Positions 8,793 through 16,953 of a stretch of 35,635 nucleotides of DNA are shown here, piece after piece (the first letter of the stretch is position 1; each line of letters begins with the position of its first letter). The notes under the pieces are model-generated. The model saw nothing but the letters and a program-made list of their open reading frames with translations, was not told where the DNA came from and did not search any database. A program made the position numbers and the translations under genes. The stretch spans positions 1 to 35,635 of the forward strand of contig CALXOY010000068.1 in the NCBI GenBank assembly GCA_944390145.1, given 5' to 3'. The stretch is from an uncultured Duodenibacillus sp. (GTDB lineage: Bacteria > Pseudomonadota > Gammaproteobacteria > Burkholderiales > Burkholderiaceae_F).

Positions 8793-10328
8793 ATGACGCA
8801 GAACACTTTTTATTGGTACGACTACGAAACCTTCGGCCTGGACACCTTCCGGGACCGCCCCGCGCAGTTTGCAGGGGCCCGCACAACGCTTGACTTCCAG
8901 CCGGTCCAGTCCCCGGAAGTCTTCTACTGCAAGCCCTCGCACGAGTATCTGCCCAGCGTCATGGCGTGCGTTTTAACCGGCATCACCCCGCAGTTTGCAA
9001 GCCACAAGGGAATGGACGAGCGGTCCTTTGCCGGGCGCGTTTTTGCGGCGCTTAACAAGCCCGGGACGATTTCGGTGGGCTACAACAGCATCGGGTTTGA
9101 TGACAAGGTGAACCGCGCCCTCTTCTGGCGCAACCTGCTTGAGCCCTACACGCATAGTTGGGCCAACGGCTGCTCGCGCTGGGACCTCTACCCCTTTGTG
9201 CTCGCGGTCTGGGCGCTGCGCCCGGACGGCATCAACTGGCCCGTGACGCAAGACGAGGAAGGCAATCAGCGCCAGACCTTCAAGCTCGAAAAGCTGACGG
9301 CAGCCAACGGCATCACGCACAGCCACGCGCATGATGCCGCAAGCGACGTTGAGGCGACGATCGGCTTTGCCAAGCTTCTGGCGCAGTCAAAGCCGCGCCT
9401 TTGGAAATGGGCTTTCATGAACCGCGGCAAGCACAAGGTGCTCGATGCGCTTGCGACCGGCCGTCCGTGCCTGTGGGTCGACCCGCGGGCGGGACAGCAG
9501 CGGGGTTTTTTGCGCTTTGTGATGCCGGTTGCGAAAAACCCGGGCAACCAAAACGAAGTTTTTGTCTGGGACTGCCGCGAGGATCCGCAGCCCTTGACCG
9601 GCATGACGCCCGAGGAAATCGCGCGGCGTGCGTTCGGGCCCGCTGAGATGCTGGCTGAGGGCGAGTCTCGATTGCCGCTTCGGGGCCTGCGCGTGAACGA
9701 CTGCCCCTTTGTGTGCGAAGACCTGCGCGTGGCAACGCCTGCGGTGTGCGAGCGCTTCGGACTCAACATGCAGGAGATCATCGCCAACGGCGAAAAGCTC
9801 ACGGAGATGTTTCACCTCATTGAAGGACCGGTGCAGCAGGCGCTGCAGCTGGTGCAGGACGAGCGCAAAAAGCGCCGCGAGGAGGAGGGGCCGGTCGACG
9901 CCGAGTCGGCCTTGTACGAGGGCTTTGTGAACGACCCCGACCGCAGGCATCTGCAGACGACGGTCAACCGCAGCCTGGAGGACCTCGCACAGGACGTGCA
10001 CGAAGGACGGCTCTTTTTTGAAGACGAGCGGCTCAACACGCTTCTTTTTCGCATGCGTGCGCGCTGCGCGCCCGAGACGCTCGACGAAAAGGAGGCGCAG
10101 GAGTGGCTTGCTTATTGCCGCAAGCGTTTGACGCAGGCGGGCGTGGGCACGCAGACGCTCGAAGCCTACTTTGAAGAGCTTGACGCCGTGCGCGACCGCT
10201 ATGAAACCATGAACGAAGAGGGGGCGCTCACTAACGAGCGCTTTGAAGCCATTGAAGGGACGCTCAACGCGCTTTATGCGTGGGGCGAGCAGGCCGCTGA
10301 CGAGGCGCGGCTGGGCGACGACGAATAG
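8793..10328 (+). CDS. sbcB: Exodeoxyribonuclease I
   Basis: This 511-residue 3'-to-5' single-strand DNA exonuclease of the DnaQ/DEDDh superfamily acts in recombination and mismatch repair. Exo I is WYDYETFGLD (8-17), with D10 and E12 as catalytic acids. Exo II includes GYNSIGFDDKVNR, with the acidic residue in FDD. Exo III is SHAHDAASDVEATIGFAK, with the catalytic His and Asp. The C-terminal SH3-like and helical domains follow. It is somewhat longer than the E. coli enzyme (475). The gene begins after the terminator at 8714-8751 and is followed 13 bases later by the oxidoreductase gene, so both probably share a transcript although their roles look unrelated. Confidence 0.95.
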   Translation: MTQNTFYWYDYETFGLDTFRDRPAQFAGARTTLDFQPVQSPEVFYCKPSHEYLPSVMACVLTGITPQFASHKGMDERSFAGRVFAALNKPGTISVGYNSIGFDDKVNRALFWRNLLEPYTHSWANGCSRWDLYPFVLAVWALRPDGINWPVTQDEEGNQRQTFKLEKLTAANGITHSHAHDAASDVEATIGFAKLLAQSKPRLWKWAFMNRGKHKVLDALATGRPCLWVDPRAGQQRGFLRFVMPVAKNPGNQNEVFVWDCREDPQPLTGMTPEEIARRAFGPAEMLAEGESRLPLRGLRVNDCPFVCEDLRVATPAVCERFGLNMQEIIANGEKLTEMFHLIEGPVQQALQLVQDERKKRREEEGPVDAESALYEGFVNDPDRRHLQTTVNRSLEDLAQDVHEGRLFFEDERLNTLLFRMRARCAPETLDEKEAQEWLAYCRKRLTQAGVGTQTLEAYFEELDAVRDRYETMNEEGALTNERFEAIEGTLNALYAWGEQAADEARLGDDE

Positions 10329-10341
10329 GGAGGAAAAAGCG

Positions 10342-11217
10342 ATGACGACCAAGTGTGCATTTCTGGGGCTCGGCGTAATGGGCTACCCGATGGCAGGGCA
10401 CCTTGCCAAACACGGGTTTGATGTCACCGTCTACAACCGCACGACCGAAAAGGCCCGCAAGTGGGCCGCAGAATTCGGCGGGCGGTATGAAGCGGCCGCG
10501 TTTGACGCGGTGCGCGAAGCCGACTTTGTCTTTGCGTGCCTGGGCAACGACGACGATGTGCGAAGCGTCGTGCTGGGCGAAAAGGGCGCCTTTGCCGGCA
10601 TGAAGCCCGGCGCCGTCTTTGTCGACCACACGACGGATTCGGCGGACCTTGCCCGGGAGCTTGCCTGCGTGTGCGGGGAAAGGGGTCTCGGGTTTCTCGA
10701 TGCTCCGGTCTCGGGCGGCCAGGCGGGTGCGGAAAAGGGCGTTCTCACCATCATGACGGGCGGCAAGCCCGAGGTCTTTGAAAAGGCAAAGCCCGTGATG
10801 GACTCCTACGCCTGCAATGTGACGCTTTTAGGAGAGGCCGGCAGCGGGCAGTTGGCGAAGATGGTCAACCAAATTGCCCTGGCGGGCGCCGTGCAGGGCT
10901 TGTCGGAGGCGATTGCCTTTGGCATCAACGCCGGACTTGACATGAAAAAGGTCCTCAAGGTGCTCGAAAGGGGCGCCGCCGGCTCCTGGCAGATGGCTAA
11001 CCGCGGATCAACCATGGTCGACGACAAGTTTGATTTCGGCTTTGCCGTCAATTGGATGCGAAAGGATCTGGGCATTGCGATGGCCGAAGCCCGCCGCAAC
11101 GGCTCGGCGCTGCCCGTGACGGCCCTGATCGATCAGTTCTACGGTGAGGTGCAGGCCATGGGCGGCGAGCGGCTTGATACGTCGTCCTTGATCAAGCTTC
11201 TGCCGCGCAAGAAGTAG
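10342..11217 (+). CDS. NAD(P)-dependent beta-hydroxyacid dehydrogenase-type oxidoreductase
   Basis: This 291-residue protein is of the 3-hydroxyisobutyrate dehydrogenase / tartronate semialdehyde reductase family. A Rossmann motif GLGVMGYPMAGHL opens the protein. The substrate-binding signature DAPVSGGQAGAEKGVLTIM and the catalytic-lysine block GSGQLAKMVNQ are both present. The start at 10342 has GGGAGG 8 bases upstream; an open extension into sbcB is not needed. Family members reduce or oxidise short beta-hydroxyacids, but the exact substrate (tartronate semialdehyde, hydroxyisobutyrate, succinic semialdehyde and others) cannot be assigned. It is likely cotranscribed with sbcB and ends at the terminator at 11243-11280. 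Confidence 0.93.
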   Translation: MTTKCAFLGLGVMGYPMAGHLAKHGFDVTVYNRTTEKARKWAAEFGGRYEAAAFDAVREADFVFACLGNDDDVRSVVLGEKGAFAGMKPGAVFVDHTTDSADLARELACVCGERGLGFLDAPVSGGQAGAEKGVLTIMTGGKPEVFEKAKPVMDSYACNVTLLGEAGSGQLAKMVNQIALAGAVQGLSEAIAFGINAGLDMKKVLKVLERGAAGSWQMANRGSTMVDDKFDFGFAVNWMRKDLGIAMAEARRNGSALPVTALIDQFYGEVQAMGGERLDTSSLIKLLPRKK

Positions 11218-11242
11218 CCGCATCACACGTCCAAAACACCTC

Positions 11243-11280
11243 AAAGCCTGCCGGGAGGTCGTTTCCCGTGCGGGCTTTTT
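11243..11280 (+). terminator. Intrinsic terminator after the oxidoreductase gene
   Basis: AAAGCCTGCCGGGA pairs with TCCCGTGCGGGCTTT with one G-U pair and one bulge, followed by TTTTT. It closes the sbcB-oxidoreductase unit. Confidence 0.85.
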
Positions 11281-11367
11281 CACGTCTTTCGTTTGTACAG
11301 GCAGACAAGATTTGTTGCTTTTTCGCAAAGAAGCGTTGGATTTTTCTCTGATTTACGGGCTCTAAAC

Positions 11368-11391
11368 GATAACGAGAACAATTCTCATTAC
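11368..11391 (+). promoter_or_regulatory. Fur box upstream of the first porin
   Basis: GATAACGAGAACAATTCTCATTAC contains the inverted arms ACGAGAA / TTCTCAT. On the other strand it reads AATGAGAATTGTTCTC, close to the Fur form AATGAGAATnATTCTCATT. It lies about 95 bases upstream of the porin ATG (11487), in an AT-rich stretch suited to a promoter. Iron repression of the porin is inferred. Confidence 0.75.
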
Positions 11392-11486
11392 AATCGCAAC
11401 CGATTTGCTGCTCAGCCGGCGTTCCAAAAAGGCCGGCCGCGGCAGCTCTCCTTTGACAGCAAGAGTAACCAAAAGAGAAAACAAAA

Positions 11487-12656
11487 ATGAGCAAAATCAA
11501 GACAACGCTTCTGGCTGCCGCCGTGGCAGCAGCCGCCTTCTCGGTTTCGGCACAGGCAGCACAGGTGAGCCTCTACGGCTCCATTTCCACGGGCCTGCTC
11601 TACAAGAACAGCTCGTCGCTCACAAGCTACAACGAGCAGGGCGTCAAGGAAAAAGTCGACAGCCAGGATTCCTTTTCGATGGAAAGCGGCTTCTGGGGCG
11701 ACTCGATCTGGGGCATGACCGGTGAAGAGGACCTCGGCAACGGCTGGACCGTGGGCTTTACGCTCGAAAACGAGTACGCCTCCGACACGGGCGCACTTGC
11801 CACCGACGGCACGATCTTTGACAGCCAGGCCTACCTGCGCATCGGCAACGACTTTGTGAACATTGCCGCGGGCAACATCGGGGGCCTTTCGAGCGCGGGC
11901 GGCGACTTCGATCTTCTGTGCGCCTTCGACCCGATGGAAGCCTTTGTGGGCCCGGCTGGCCTCGGCGCCTTCGCCTCCAAGGACTACGCAAGCGGCAACA
12001 TGGCCGTGGTGGAAATCACCCCGACGGAGGGCTTGAAGGTTTCGCTCATGGGCAACACGGGCGACGAGGATGAAGAAGCCAGGTGGTCCGACCGACATCA
12101 CTACTACGGCATCGGCGTTTCCTACGAAAACGGGCCCCTGGCCCTGGCCGGCATTGCGGAAATGCGCAAGTATGACCGCAACCCCGATTGGAAGGCGAAT
12201 GGACAGGACAACGACGCGTCCTGGACCTTTACGGTGGCTGCGGCCTACGACTTTGAAGTCGTCCGTCCGAGCTTTGTCTACCAGCACGCTTCGAAGACCC
12301 GTGAATTCGGCGCAAGTGAAGTGCCTGCGGACGGCTCCGGCTCTGCCTACAACTTCGACAGCTTCATGCTCGGCGCCACCGCGCCGCTCGGTCAGGGCAC
12401 GCTGCGCGCCTCCGTGCAGTACGTGAAGGGTGAAAACGAGTACGACTCCGACGAGGAGGGCAACGCCACGATTCTGGGCCTTGCCTACACCTATGACATG
12501 AGCAAGCGCACGACCCTTTACACCGCTGCCTACTACAGCGTGGGCGGCGACGGCCTGGACAAGGATCTCGGCAAGAACGACAAGGCGTTCGAGATTATGG
12601 ACCGCGGCGAGTACAACAGCTTCGGTCTGGGCGTGGGTCTCGTGCACACTTTCTAA
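11487..12656 (+). CDS. Gram-negative porin, probably iron-regulated
   Basis: This 389-residue outer-membrane trimeric porin is of the Burkholderia/Neisseria general-porin type. Its signal peptide is MSKIKTTLLAAAVAAAAFSVSAQA, and the mature start AQVSLYGSISTGL is typical of the first beta strand. GMTGEEDLGNGWTVGFTLEN is the family's conserved second-strand region. It ends in HTF, the C-terminal Phe recognised by BamA. Amphipathic beta strands and Gly/Asn/Asp loops run throughout. Transcribed from a region with a Fur box and placed just ahead of the Fur-controlled feo operon, it may supply Fe2+ or small Fe complexes to the periplasm; that role is inference. It is only moderately similar by eye to the second porin here (18753-19952). 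Confidence 0.93.
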   Translation: MSKIKTTLLAAAVAAAAFSVSAQAAQVSLYGSISTGLLYKNSSSLTSYNEQGVKEKVDSQDSFSMESGFWGDSIWGMTGEEDLGNGWTVGFTLENEYASDTGALATDGTIFDSQAYLRIGNDFVNIAAGNIGGLSSAGGDFDLLCAFDPMEAFVGPAGLGAFASKDYASGNMAVVEITPTEGLKVSLMGNTGDEDEEARWSDRHHYYGIGVSYENGPLALAGIAEMRKYDRNPDWKANGQDNDASWTFTVAAAYDFEVVRPSFVYQHASKTREFGASEVPADGSGSAYNFDSFMLGATAPLGQGTLRASVQYVKGENEYDSDEEGNATILGLAYTYDMSKRTTLYTAAYYSVGGDGLDKDLGKNDKAFEIMDRGEYNSFGLGVGLVHTF

Positions 12657-12704
12657 GAGAGACGGTGAAAGCCGCTTGAGGCAGGAGCGCGCACCGGTTT
12701 GACG

Positions 12705-12754
12705 GTTTTTGTGCTGGAAAACATCCCCGAAAGGACTGTCCAGCACATAAAAAC
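12705..12754. terminator. Stable hairpin between porin and feo
   Basis: GTGCTGGA (12711-12718) pairs with TCCAGCAC (12739-12746); flanking GTTTTT and AAAAAC extend the stem across a 2-base bulge. It probably ends the porin transcript or marks the 3' UTR, though no T-run follows on the plus strand. Confidence 0.5.
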
Positions 12755-12756
12755 GG

Positions 12757-12797
12757 AATGAATCTCGTTTTCATTCTCAGTGAGAAGGATTATCATT
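12757..12797 (+). promoter_or_regulatory. Tandem Fur boxes upstream of feoA
   Basis: Two 19-mers resemble the Fur consensus GATAATGATAATCATTATC/AATGATAATCATTATCATT. Box 1 is AATGAATCTCGTTTTCATT (12757-12775). Box 2 is AGTGAGAAGGATTATCATT (12779-12797), which matches AATGAGAATCATTATCATT at 16 of 19. Their centres are 22 bp apart, as in cooperative Fur sites. The first feoA starts at 12869. Iron repression is inferred from the feo paradigm. Confidence 0.78.
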
Positions 12798-12868
12798 TCT
12801 GAAAATCGTCGAAATCATGCGCTGCTCCGGTCAATGACCGGGCGGCCTTCCTCTGAAACAACCGTGCA

Positions 12869-13105
12869 ATGAACCAGAAAAGATCCATTCGCAAGCTCAC
12901 CGAGCTCAAGATTGAAGAGCCCGGCGTCGTGGCCAAGGTGAAGCTCCCTGAAAAGGAAGCCGGACGCCTGGATGAACTCGGGCTACACATCGGCAGCACC
13001 GTGCGCGTCCTAAGCGGCGCCGTCAACGAAAGCATTCTGATTGCTGTGGGCGACAGCCGGATCGGCGTCAATTTTGACGTTGCCAGCAAGATCTACGTGT
13101 ACTGA
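12869..13105 (+). CDS. feoA: FeoA-domain ferrous iron transport protein (first copy)
   Basis: This 78-residue cytosolic SH3-like FeoA-domain protein is needed for FeoB-dependent Fe2+ uptake. The fold pattern is visible: KLPEKEAGRLDELGLHIGSTVRVLS, then a beta hairpin ending in IGVNFDVASKIYVY, the usual site of membrane-transporter interaction. The N-terminus (MNQKRSIRKLTELKIEEPG) is a little longer than in E. coli FeoA. No strong ribosome site precedes the ATG. A second FeoA follows after 19 bases, then feoB, so this is the first gene of a feoA-feoA-feoB operon under tandem Fur boxes. Confidence 0.9.
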   Translation: MNQKRSIRKLTELKIEEPGVVAKVKLPEKEAGRLDELGLHIGSTVRVLSGAVNESILIAVGDSRIGVNFDVASKIYVY

Positions 13106-13124
13106 AGAAGGGACGGACAAAACC

Positions 13125-13352
13125 ATGCTCTTAAAGGAACTCAGCCCCGGAGCCAAGGGAACGATTGTCGGCTACGACAAGAAAACTCCGGAATACCGCC
13201 GCCGTCTGCTCATGCTCGGCGCCACCCCCGGCACGGCCTTTGAAGTCGTGCGCGTGGCGCCTCTCGGAGACCCGGTTGAAATCCGCGTGCGCGGCAGCTT
13301 CATCAGCGTGCGCAAGGATGAGGCCGCCGTCATGGAAGTAAAGCTTGACTGA
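13125..13352 (+). CDS. feoA: FeoA-domain ferrous iron transport protein (second copy)
   Basis: This 75-residue FeoA-domain protein is closer to the classical form: LLKELSPGAKGTIVGYD, then RRRLLMLGATPGTAFEVVRVAPLGDP, then VEIRVRGSFISVRKDEAAVMEVKL. The LRR..LMLG-(A/L)-TPG core and PLGDP turn are standard FeoA landmarks. I start at ATG 13125, preceded by GAAGGGACGG; upstream open frame is antecedent noise overlapping the first feoA. The two FeoA copies differ strongly in sequence, so they are ancient paralogues rather than a recent tandem duplication. The feoB start is 19 bases after its stop. Confidence 0.92.
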   Translation: MLLKELSPGAKGTIVGYDKKTPEYRRRLLMLGATPGTAFEVVRVAPLGDPVEIRVRGSFISVRKDEAAVMEVKLD

Positions 13353-13371
13353 TTCGGGAAAAAAGTCGGAT

Positions 13372-15747
13372 ATGAAACACATCATCTGCATTGTCGGCAA
13401 TCCCAATTGCGGCAAGACAACGCTTTTCAACGCCCTCACCGGTTCCAAGCAGGAAGTCGGCAATTGGCCGGGCGTGACGGTCGACAAGAAGACCGGACAT
13501 TATTCGTATGAGGGCAGCGAAGTCGAAATCGTCGACCTGCCCGGCATCTATTCCATTACACCGGCGTCGACCTCGGGCGAAGACGAACGCATTGCCCGCG
13601 ACTACATCCTCACCGATGAAGCGCAGGCGGTGGTGAACATCATCGACGCCTCCAACCTCGAGCGCAACCTCTACCTCACCGCGCAGCTGATTGAAATGCG
13701 CGTACCGATGGTGGTGGCGGTGAACATGCTCGACATCGCCAAAAACCACAAGATCGAGGTTGACTTGAAGGCCCTGCAGCAGGCGCTCGGCTGCCCCGTG
13801 GTGGGCCTGGTGGCTGCGCGCGACCAGGGCGTGAAGGAACTGCGCAAGACCATCCACGCGTTCCTCGAAAAGCCCTATCTGCCGCCCATGAACGTCTCCT
13901 TTGACGAGCGCATCGAAAAGGCCCGCAAGGCGATCACCGAGGGGCTCAAGGCCGAAGGCGTCGAGCGCCCCGAATGGTTCGCCCTGCAGCTTGTGGAAAG
14001 CGCGCCCGGGATTGAAGACAAGCTTCCCGCTCCCGCCTATGAAAAGGTGAAGGGCGTGGTCGACAAGGTCAACGCCGACTTTGACGGCGACGCCGACATT
14101 GTGGTCGCAGACGCCCGCTACAACTTTGTGAACGGCATCGCCCAGAAAGCCCTCATCCGACACGGCGAAATGAGCGGCACGATGACCGACAAGATCGACC
14201 GCGTGGTGTTAAACCGCTGGCTGGGCCTGCCGATCTTCCTCGTGATCATGTACGTGATGTTCCTCTTCACCCAGAACCTGGGCGGAGCCTTCATCGACTT
14301 CTTTGACATCACGTTCTCGGGCATCTTCGTCGACGGCTTCGGCAGACTGCTTGAAGCGATCGGATCGCCCGAATGGCTTAAGGTGCTTTTGGCCGACGGC
14401 ATCGGCGGCGGCTTGACGACCGTCTCGACCTTCATCCCGCCGATCTTCTTCCTGTTCCTTTTCCTTGCCATGCTCGAAGATTCGGGCTACATGGCGCGCG
14501 CCGCCTTTGTGATGGACCGCGTCATGCGTGCGCTGGGGCTGCCGGGCAAGGCCTTCGTGCCGCTTATCGTCGGCTTTGGCTGCAATGTGCCCGCCATCAT
14601 GGCAACCCGCACGATGGACAAGGCGAGCGACCGCATCATCACCATCATGATGGCGCCGTTTATGAGCTGCGGCGCCCGCATGCCGGTGTACGTGCTCTTT
14701 GCAACGGCGTTCTTCCCGACCAACGGCCAGAACCTGGTGTTCGGCATCTACGTGATCGGAATCATCGCGGCCATCATCACGGGCTTTTTGATCAAGCGCG
14801 TGGTGCTGCCGGGCGAGGTCTCCGCCTTCGTGATGGAGATTCCGCCCTACCACATCCCGACCGTGAAGGGCGTCATGATGCGCACCTGGGATCGCCTGAA
14901 GGCCTTCCTGCAGCGCGCAGGCCGCGTGATCGTCGTGATCTGCGCCGTGCTCGGGTTCCTGAACAGTTGGGGCACGGACGGCAGCTTTGGCAACGAAGAC
15001 TCCGAGAAGTCGGTTCTCTCTGAAATCGGCTACACCATCGCGCCGGTGCTCTCGCCCATGGGCGTGACGCAGGAAAACTGGCCGGCAGCCGTGGGCGTCT
15101 TCACGGGCATCTTCGCCAAGGAAGCCGTGGTGGGTACGCTCAATTCGCTCTATGACCAGATGGCCCGCGACAAGAACGCCGCTGCGGCTGCTGCTGGCGA
15201 CGGCGACGCCGCTGCTCCTGCTGAGGAAGAAGCCGACGAAGGGTGGTCGCTTGGCGCCATTCTCTCGGAAGCCGTGGGCACCGTGCGCGACAACCTCGCC
15301 GACCTCGGCAGCGCCTTCACCGATCCTCTGGGCATTGCTGTGGACGATCTGTCGGATACCGCCGCCGCTGCTGAAGAGCAGGAAGTGACGGTGACGACCG
15401 TCGAGATGATGCAACAGCTCTTTGGCTCGCAGCTTGCCGCGTTCTCCTACCTGATGCTGGTGCTTCTCTACATGCCGTGCGTGGCCGCCATTGCCGCGGT
15501 CTATCGCGAGGCGGGTGCGGCCTGGACATTGTTCCTTGCCGCCTGGACAACGGTGCTTGGCTACTCCACCGCCACCATCGTCTACCGCGTGGGCACCTTT
15601 GCCCAGGATCCGGTCTTTGCCACCGTGGCGATTGTGATCGCGCTGTGCCTCTTGGCCGGTCTGCTGCTCTTCATGCGCAACTACGTGAAGAACAACCGCG
15701 GCAAGGGCCCGAAGATCATCCCGATCGCAGCGGCTCAGGCTTCGTAA
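13372..15747 (+). CDS. feoB: Ferrous iron transporter FeoB
   Basis: This 791-residue inner-membrane Fe2+ transporter has an N-terminal G-protein domain. G1 is GNPNCGKT (9-16), G3 is DLPG in IVDLPGIYS, and G4 is NMLD in VAVNMLDIA; a guanine-dissociation-inhibitor helical domain follows up to about 265. Two Gate domains and roughly 10 TM helices begin near residue 280 (GLPIFLVIMYVMFLF), with the conserved Cys-containing GFGCNVPAIMATR and FMSCGARMPVY. I choose ATG 13372; a TTG at 13345 overlapping feoA is also open. An Ala-rich acidic insert (nt 15160-15245) interrupts the C-terminal half, just after the KEAVVGTLNSLY block. It is in an operon with two feoA genes behind tandem Fur boxes. Confidence 0.97.
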   Translation: MKHIICIVGNPNCGKTTLFNALTGSKQEVGNWPGVTVDKKTGHYSYEGSEVEIVDLPGIYSITPASTSGEDERIARDYILTDEAQAVVNIIDASNLERNLYLTAQLIEMRVPMVVAVNMLDIAKNHKIEVDLKALQQALGCPVVGLVAARDQGVKELRKTIHAFLEKPYLPPMNVSFDERIEKARKAITEGLKAEGVERPEWFALQLVESAPGIEDKLPAPAYEKVKGVVDKVNADFDGDADIVVADARYNFVNGIAQKALIRHGEMSGTMTDKIDRVVLNRWLGLPIFLVIMYVMFLFTQNLGGAFIDFFDITFSGIFVDGFGRLLEAIGSPEWLKVLLADGIGGGLTTVSTFIPPIFFLFLFLAMLEDSGYMARAAFVMDRVMRALGLPGKAFVPLIVGFGCNVPAIMATRTMDKASDRIITIMMAPFMSCGARMPVYVLFATAFFPTNGQNLVFGIYVIGIIAAIITGFLIKRVVLPGEVSAFVMEIPPYHIPTVKGVMMRTWDRLKAFLQRAGRVIVVICAVLGFLNSWGTDGSFGNEDSEKSVLSEIGYTIAPVLSPMGVTQENWPAAVGVFTGIFAKEAVVGTLNSLYDQMARDKNAAAAAAGDGDAAAPAEEEADEGWSLGAILSEAVGTVRDNLADLGSAFTDPLGIAVDDLSDTAAAAEEQEVTVTTVEMMQQLFGSQLAAFSYLMLVLLYMPCVAAIAAVYREAGAAWTLFLAAWTTVLGYSTATIVYRVGTFAQDPVFATVAIVIALCLLAGLLLFMRNYVKNNRGKGPKIIPIAAAQAS

Positions 15748-15754
15748 GCGGTGT

Positions 15755-15781
15755 GTGAGTCCGGGCTTCGCCCGGACTCAC
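15755..15781. terminator. Perfect hairpin just after feoB
   Basis: GTGAGTCCGGGC pairs with GCCCGGACTCAC around a TTC triloop, a 12-bp perfect stem 7 bases after the feoB stop. No T-run follows, so it may protect the 3' end of the feo mRNA rather than terminate alone. Confidence 0.6.
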
Positions 15782-15802
15782 CGCCTCCGTCAATCCTCCG
15801 GG

Positions 15803-15848
15803 ACCGCATCCGGCACTTTGTCAAACAAGGCGCCGGGTGCGGTTTTTT
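15803..15848 (+). terminator. Intrinsic terminator between feoB and the FeoC-like gene
   Basis: ACCGCATCCGGC (15803-15814) pairs with GCCGGGTGCGGT (15832-15843) with one G-T, followed by TTTTTT. This is a strong rho-independent terminator. It lies 21 bases before the ATG of the FeoC-like gene, so that gene needs read-through or its own promoter. Confidence 0.88.
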
Positions 15849-15868
15849 CGAGCAGAAAGGAAAACATC

Positions 15869-16141
15869 ATGAGTCTTTTGCTTGACATCCAGAACTACAT
15901 CAAGCGCTACGGCTCGGCCACCCAGCCCGAGCTCGTGCAGCAGTTTCAAACGACGCCCGAAATGGTGGAGATGATCGGTGAGACGCTGCGCGCCAAGGGG
16001 CGCGTGCGCTTTGCCAGGGTGAAGCCCGCCTGCGCGGGCGGCTGTTGCGGGGGCTCCTGCGGCGAGGTGCAGTCAACGCCCGGTGTCCCGCACAAGCCCG
16101 TGCGCGTCTACGAGTGGGTGACTCCCGCAGCGGCTTCATAA
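15869..16141 (+). CDS. FeoC-like winged-helix protein with Cys cluster
   Basis: This 90-residue protein matches the FeoC-like [Fe-S] regulator layout. The N-terminal winged-helix part is SLLLDIQNYIKRYGSATQPELVQQFQTTPEMVEMIGETLRAKGRVR. A cysteine-rich loop follows, CAGGCCGGSC, with four cysteines that could bind an iron-sulfur cluster. FeoC proteins tune or protect FeoB in some bacteria. AGAAAGG lies 9 bases upstream of the ATG at 15869. It follows feoB but is separated by a strong terminator at 15803-15848, so its expression may differ from the rest of the operon. The C-terminal tail (PHKPVRVYEWVTPAAAS) is of unknown use. Confidence 0.85.
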   Translation: MSLLLDIQNYIKRYGSATQPELVQQFQTTPEMVEMIGETLRAKGRVRFARVKPACAGGCCGGSCGEVQSTPGVPHKPVRVYEWVTPAAAS

Positions 16142-16216
16142 GAGGCCCGAAATTCTGATTCCACCCGCCGTAGAATCCTTGCTTTGAAACGATTTTTGCA
16201 AAAGGACGGACAATCA

Positions 16217-16936
16217 ATGGCTGGCGGATTTGCAGACAAAAAGGCGCTGGTGCTTTTTTCAGGCGGACAGGACTCAACGACGTGCCTTGCGTGGGCGCTC
16301 AAGAACTTCAAGGAAGTGGAAACCGTGGGCTTTGACTACGGTCAGCGTCACAAGGCGGAAATCACGTGCCGCAGCAGGATTCTCGAAACGATCGAAGACG
16401 TGCTTCCCTACGCCCGCGGGCGCCTCGGGATGGACCACATGATCGACATGAAGGTGCTTGGACAGATTTCCGAGTGTTCGCTTACCCGCGACATGGAGAT
16501 CGCCTTTGAAAAGGACGGCGTGCCCAACACGTTTGTGCCGGCCCGAAACCTCCTTTTCTTTACCTTTGCGTCCGCCATTGCCTACCGCCGCGGCGGCTCG
16601 GTTCTCGTGGGCGGGATGTGCGAAACCGACTATTCGGGCTACGCCGACTGCCGCGACAACACGTTAAAGAGCCTGCAGGTGTCGCTTTCGCTTGGCCTTG
16701 ACCGCCAGATGGTGATTGAAACGCCCTTGATGTGGCTTACCAAGGCCGAAACCTGGGAGCTTGCGCACGACCTGGGCGGCGACGCCTTTGTCGAATTTGT
16801 GCGCACGCAGACGCACACCTGCTACATGGGCGTGCACGACGTGCTGCACGACTGGGGCTACGGCTGCGGCGAGTGCCCGGCCTGCAAGTTGAGAAAGGCA
16901 GGCTGGGAAGGGTGGGTTGCCAAACGCCACGCCTAA
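16217..16936 (+). CDS. queC: 7-cyano-7-deazaguanine (preQ0) synthase
   Basis: This 239-residue cytosolic enzyme converts 7-carboxy-7-deazaguanine to preQ0, using ATP and ammonia, in queuosine biosynthesis. The PP-loop is [12 protein letters not shown] (13-24). The VPARNLLF block and [23 protein letters not shown] are family hallmarks. The zinc site is formed by the C-terminal cysteines in THTCYMG and [13 protein letters not shown] start at ATG 16217, with AAAGGA 10 bases upstream; an upstream TTG extension of 11 codons is less likely. It converges with tsaD, 17 bases apart. I see no preQ1 riboswitch in the short leader. Confidence 0.95.
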   Translation: MAGGFADKKALVLFSGGQDSTTCLAWALKNFKEVETVGFDYGQRHKAEITCRSRILETIEDVLPYARGRLGMDHMIDMKVLGQISECSLTRDMEIAFEKDGVPNTFVPARNLLFFTFASAIAYRRGGSVLVGGMCETDYSGYADCRDNTLKSLQVSLSLGLDRQMVIETPLMWLTKAETWELAHDLGGDAFVEFVRTQTHTCYMGVHDVLHDWGYGCGECPACKLRKAGWEGWVAKRHA

Positions 16937-16953
16937 ATCCCAAGCCCGAATGA

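Noticed and set aside
16142..16216. preQ1 riboswitch before queC
   Set aside because: The gap is only 75 bases and shows neither the H-type pseudoknot pattern nor an A-rich tail arrangement.
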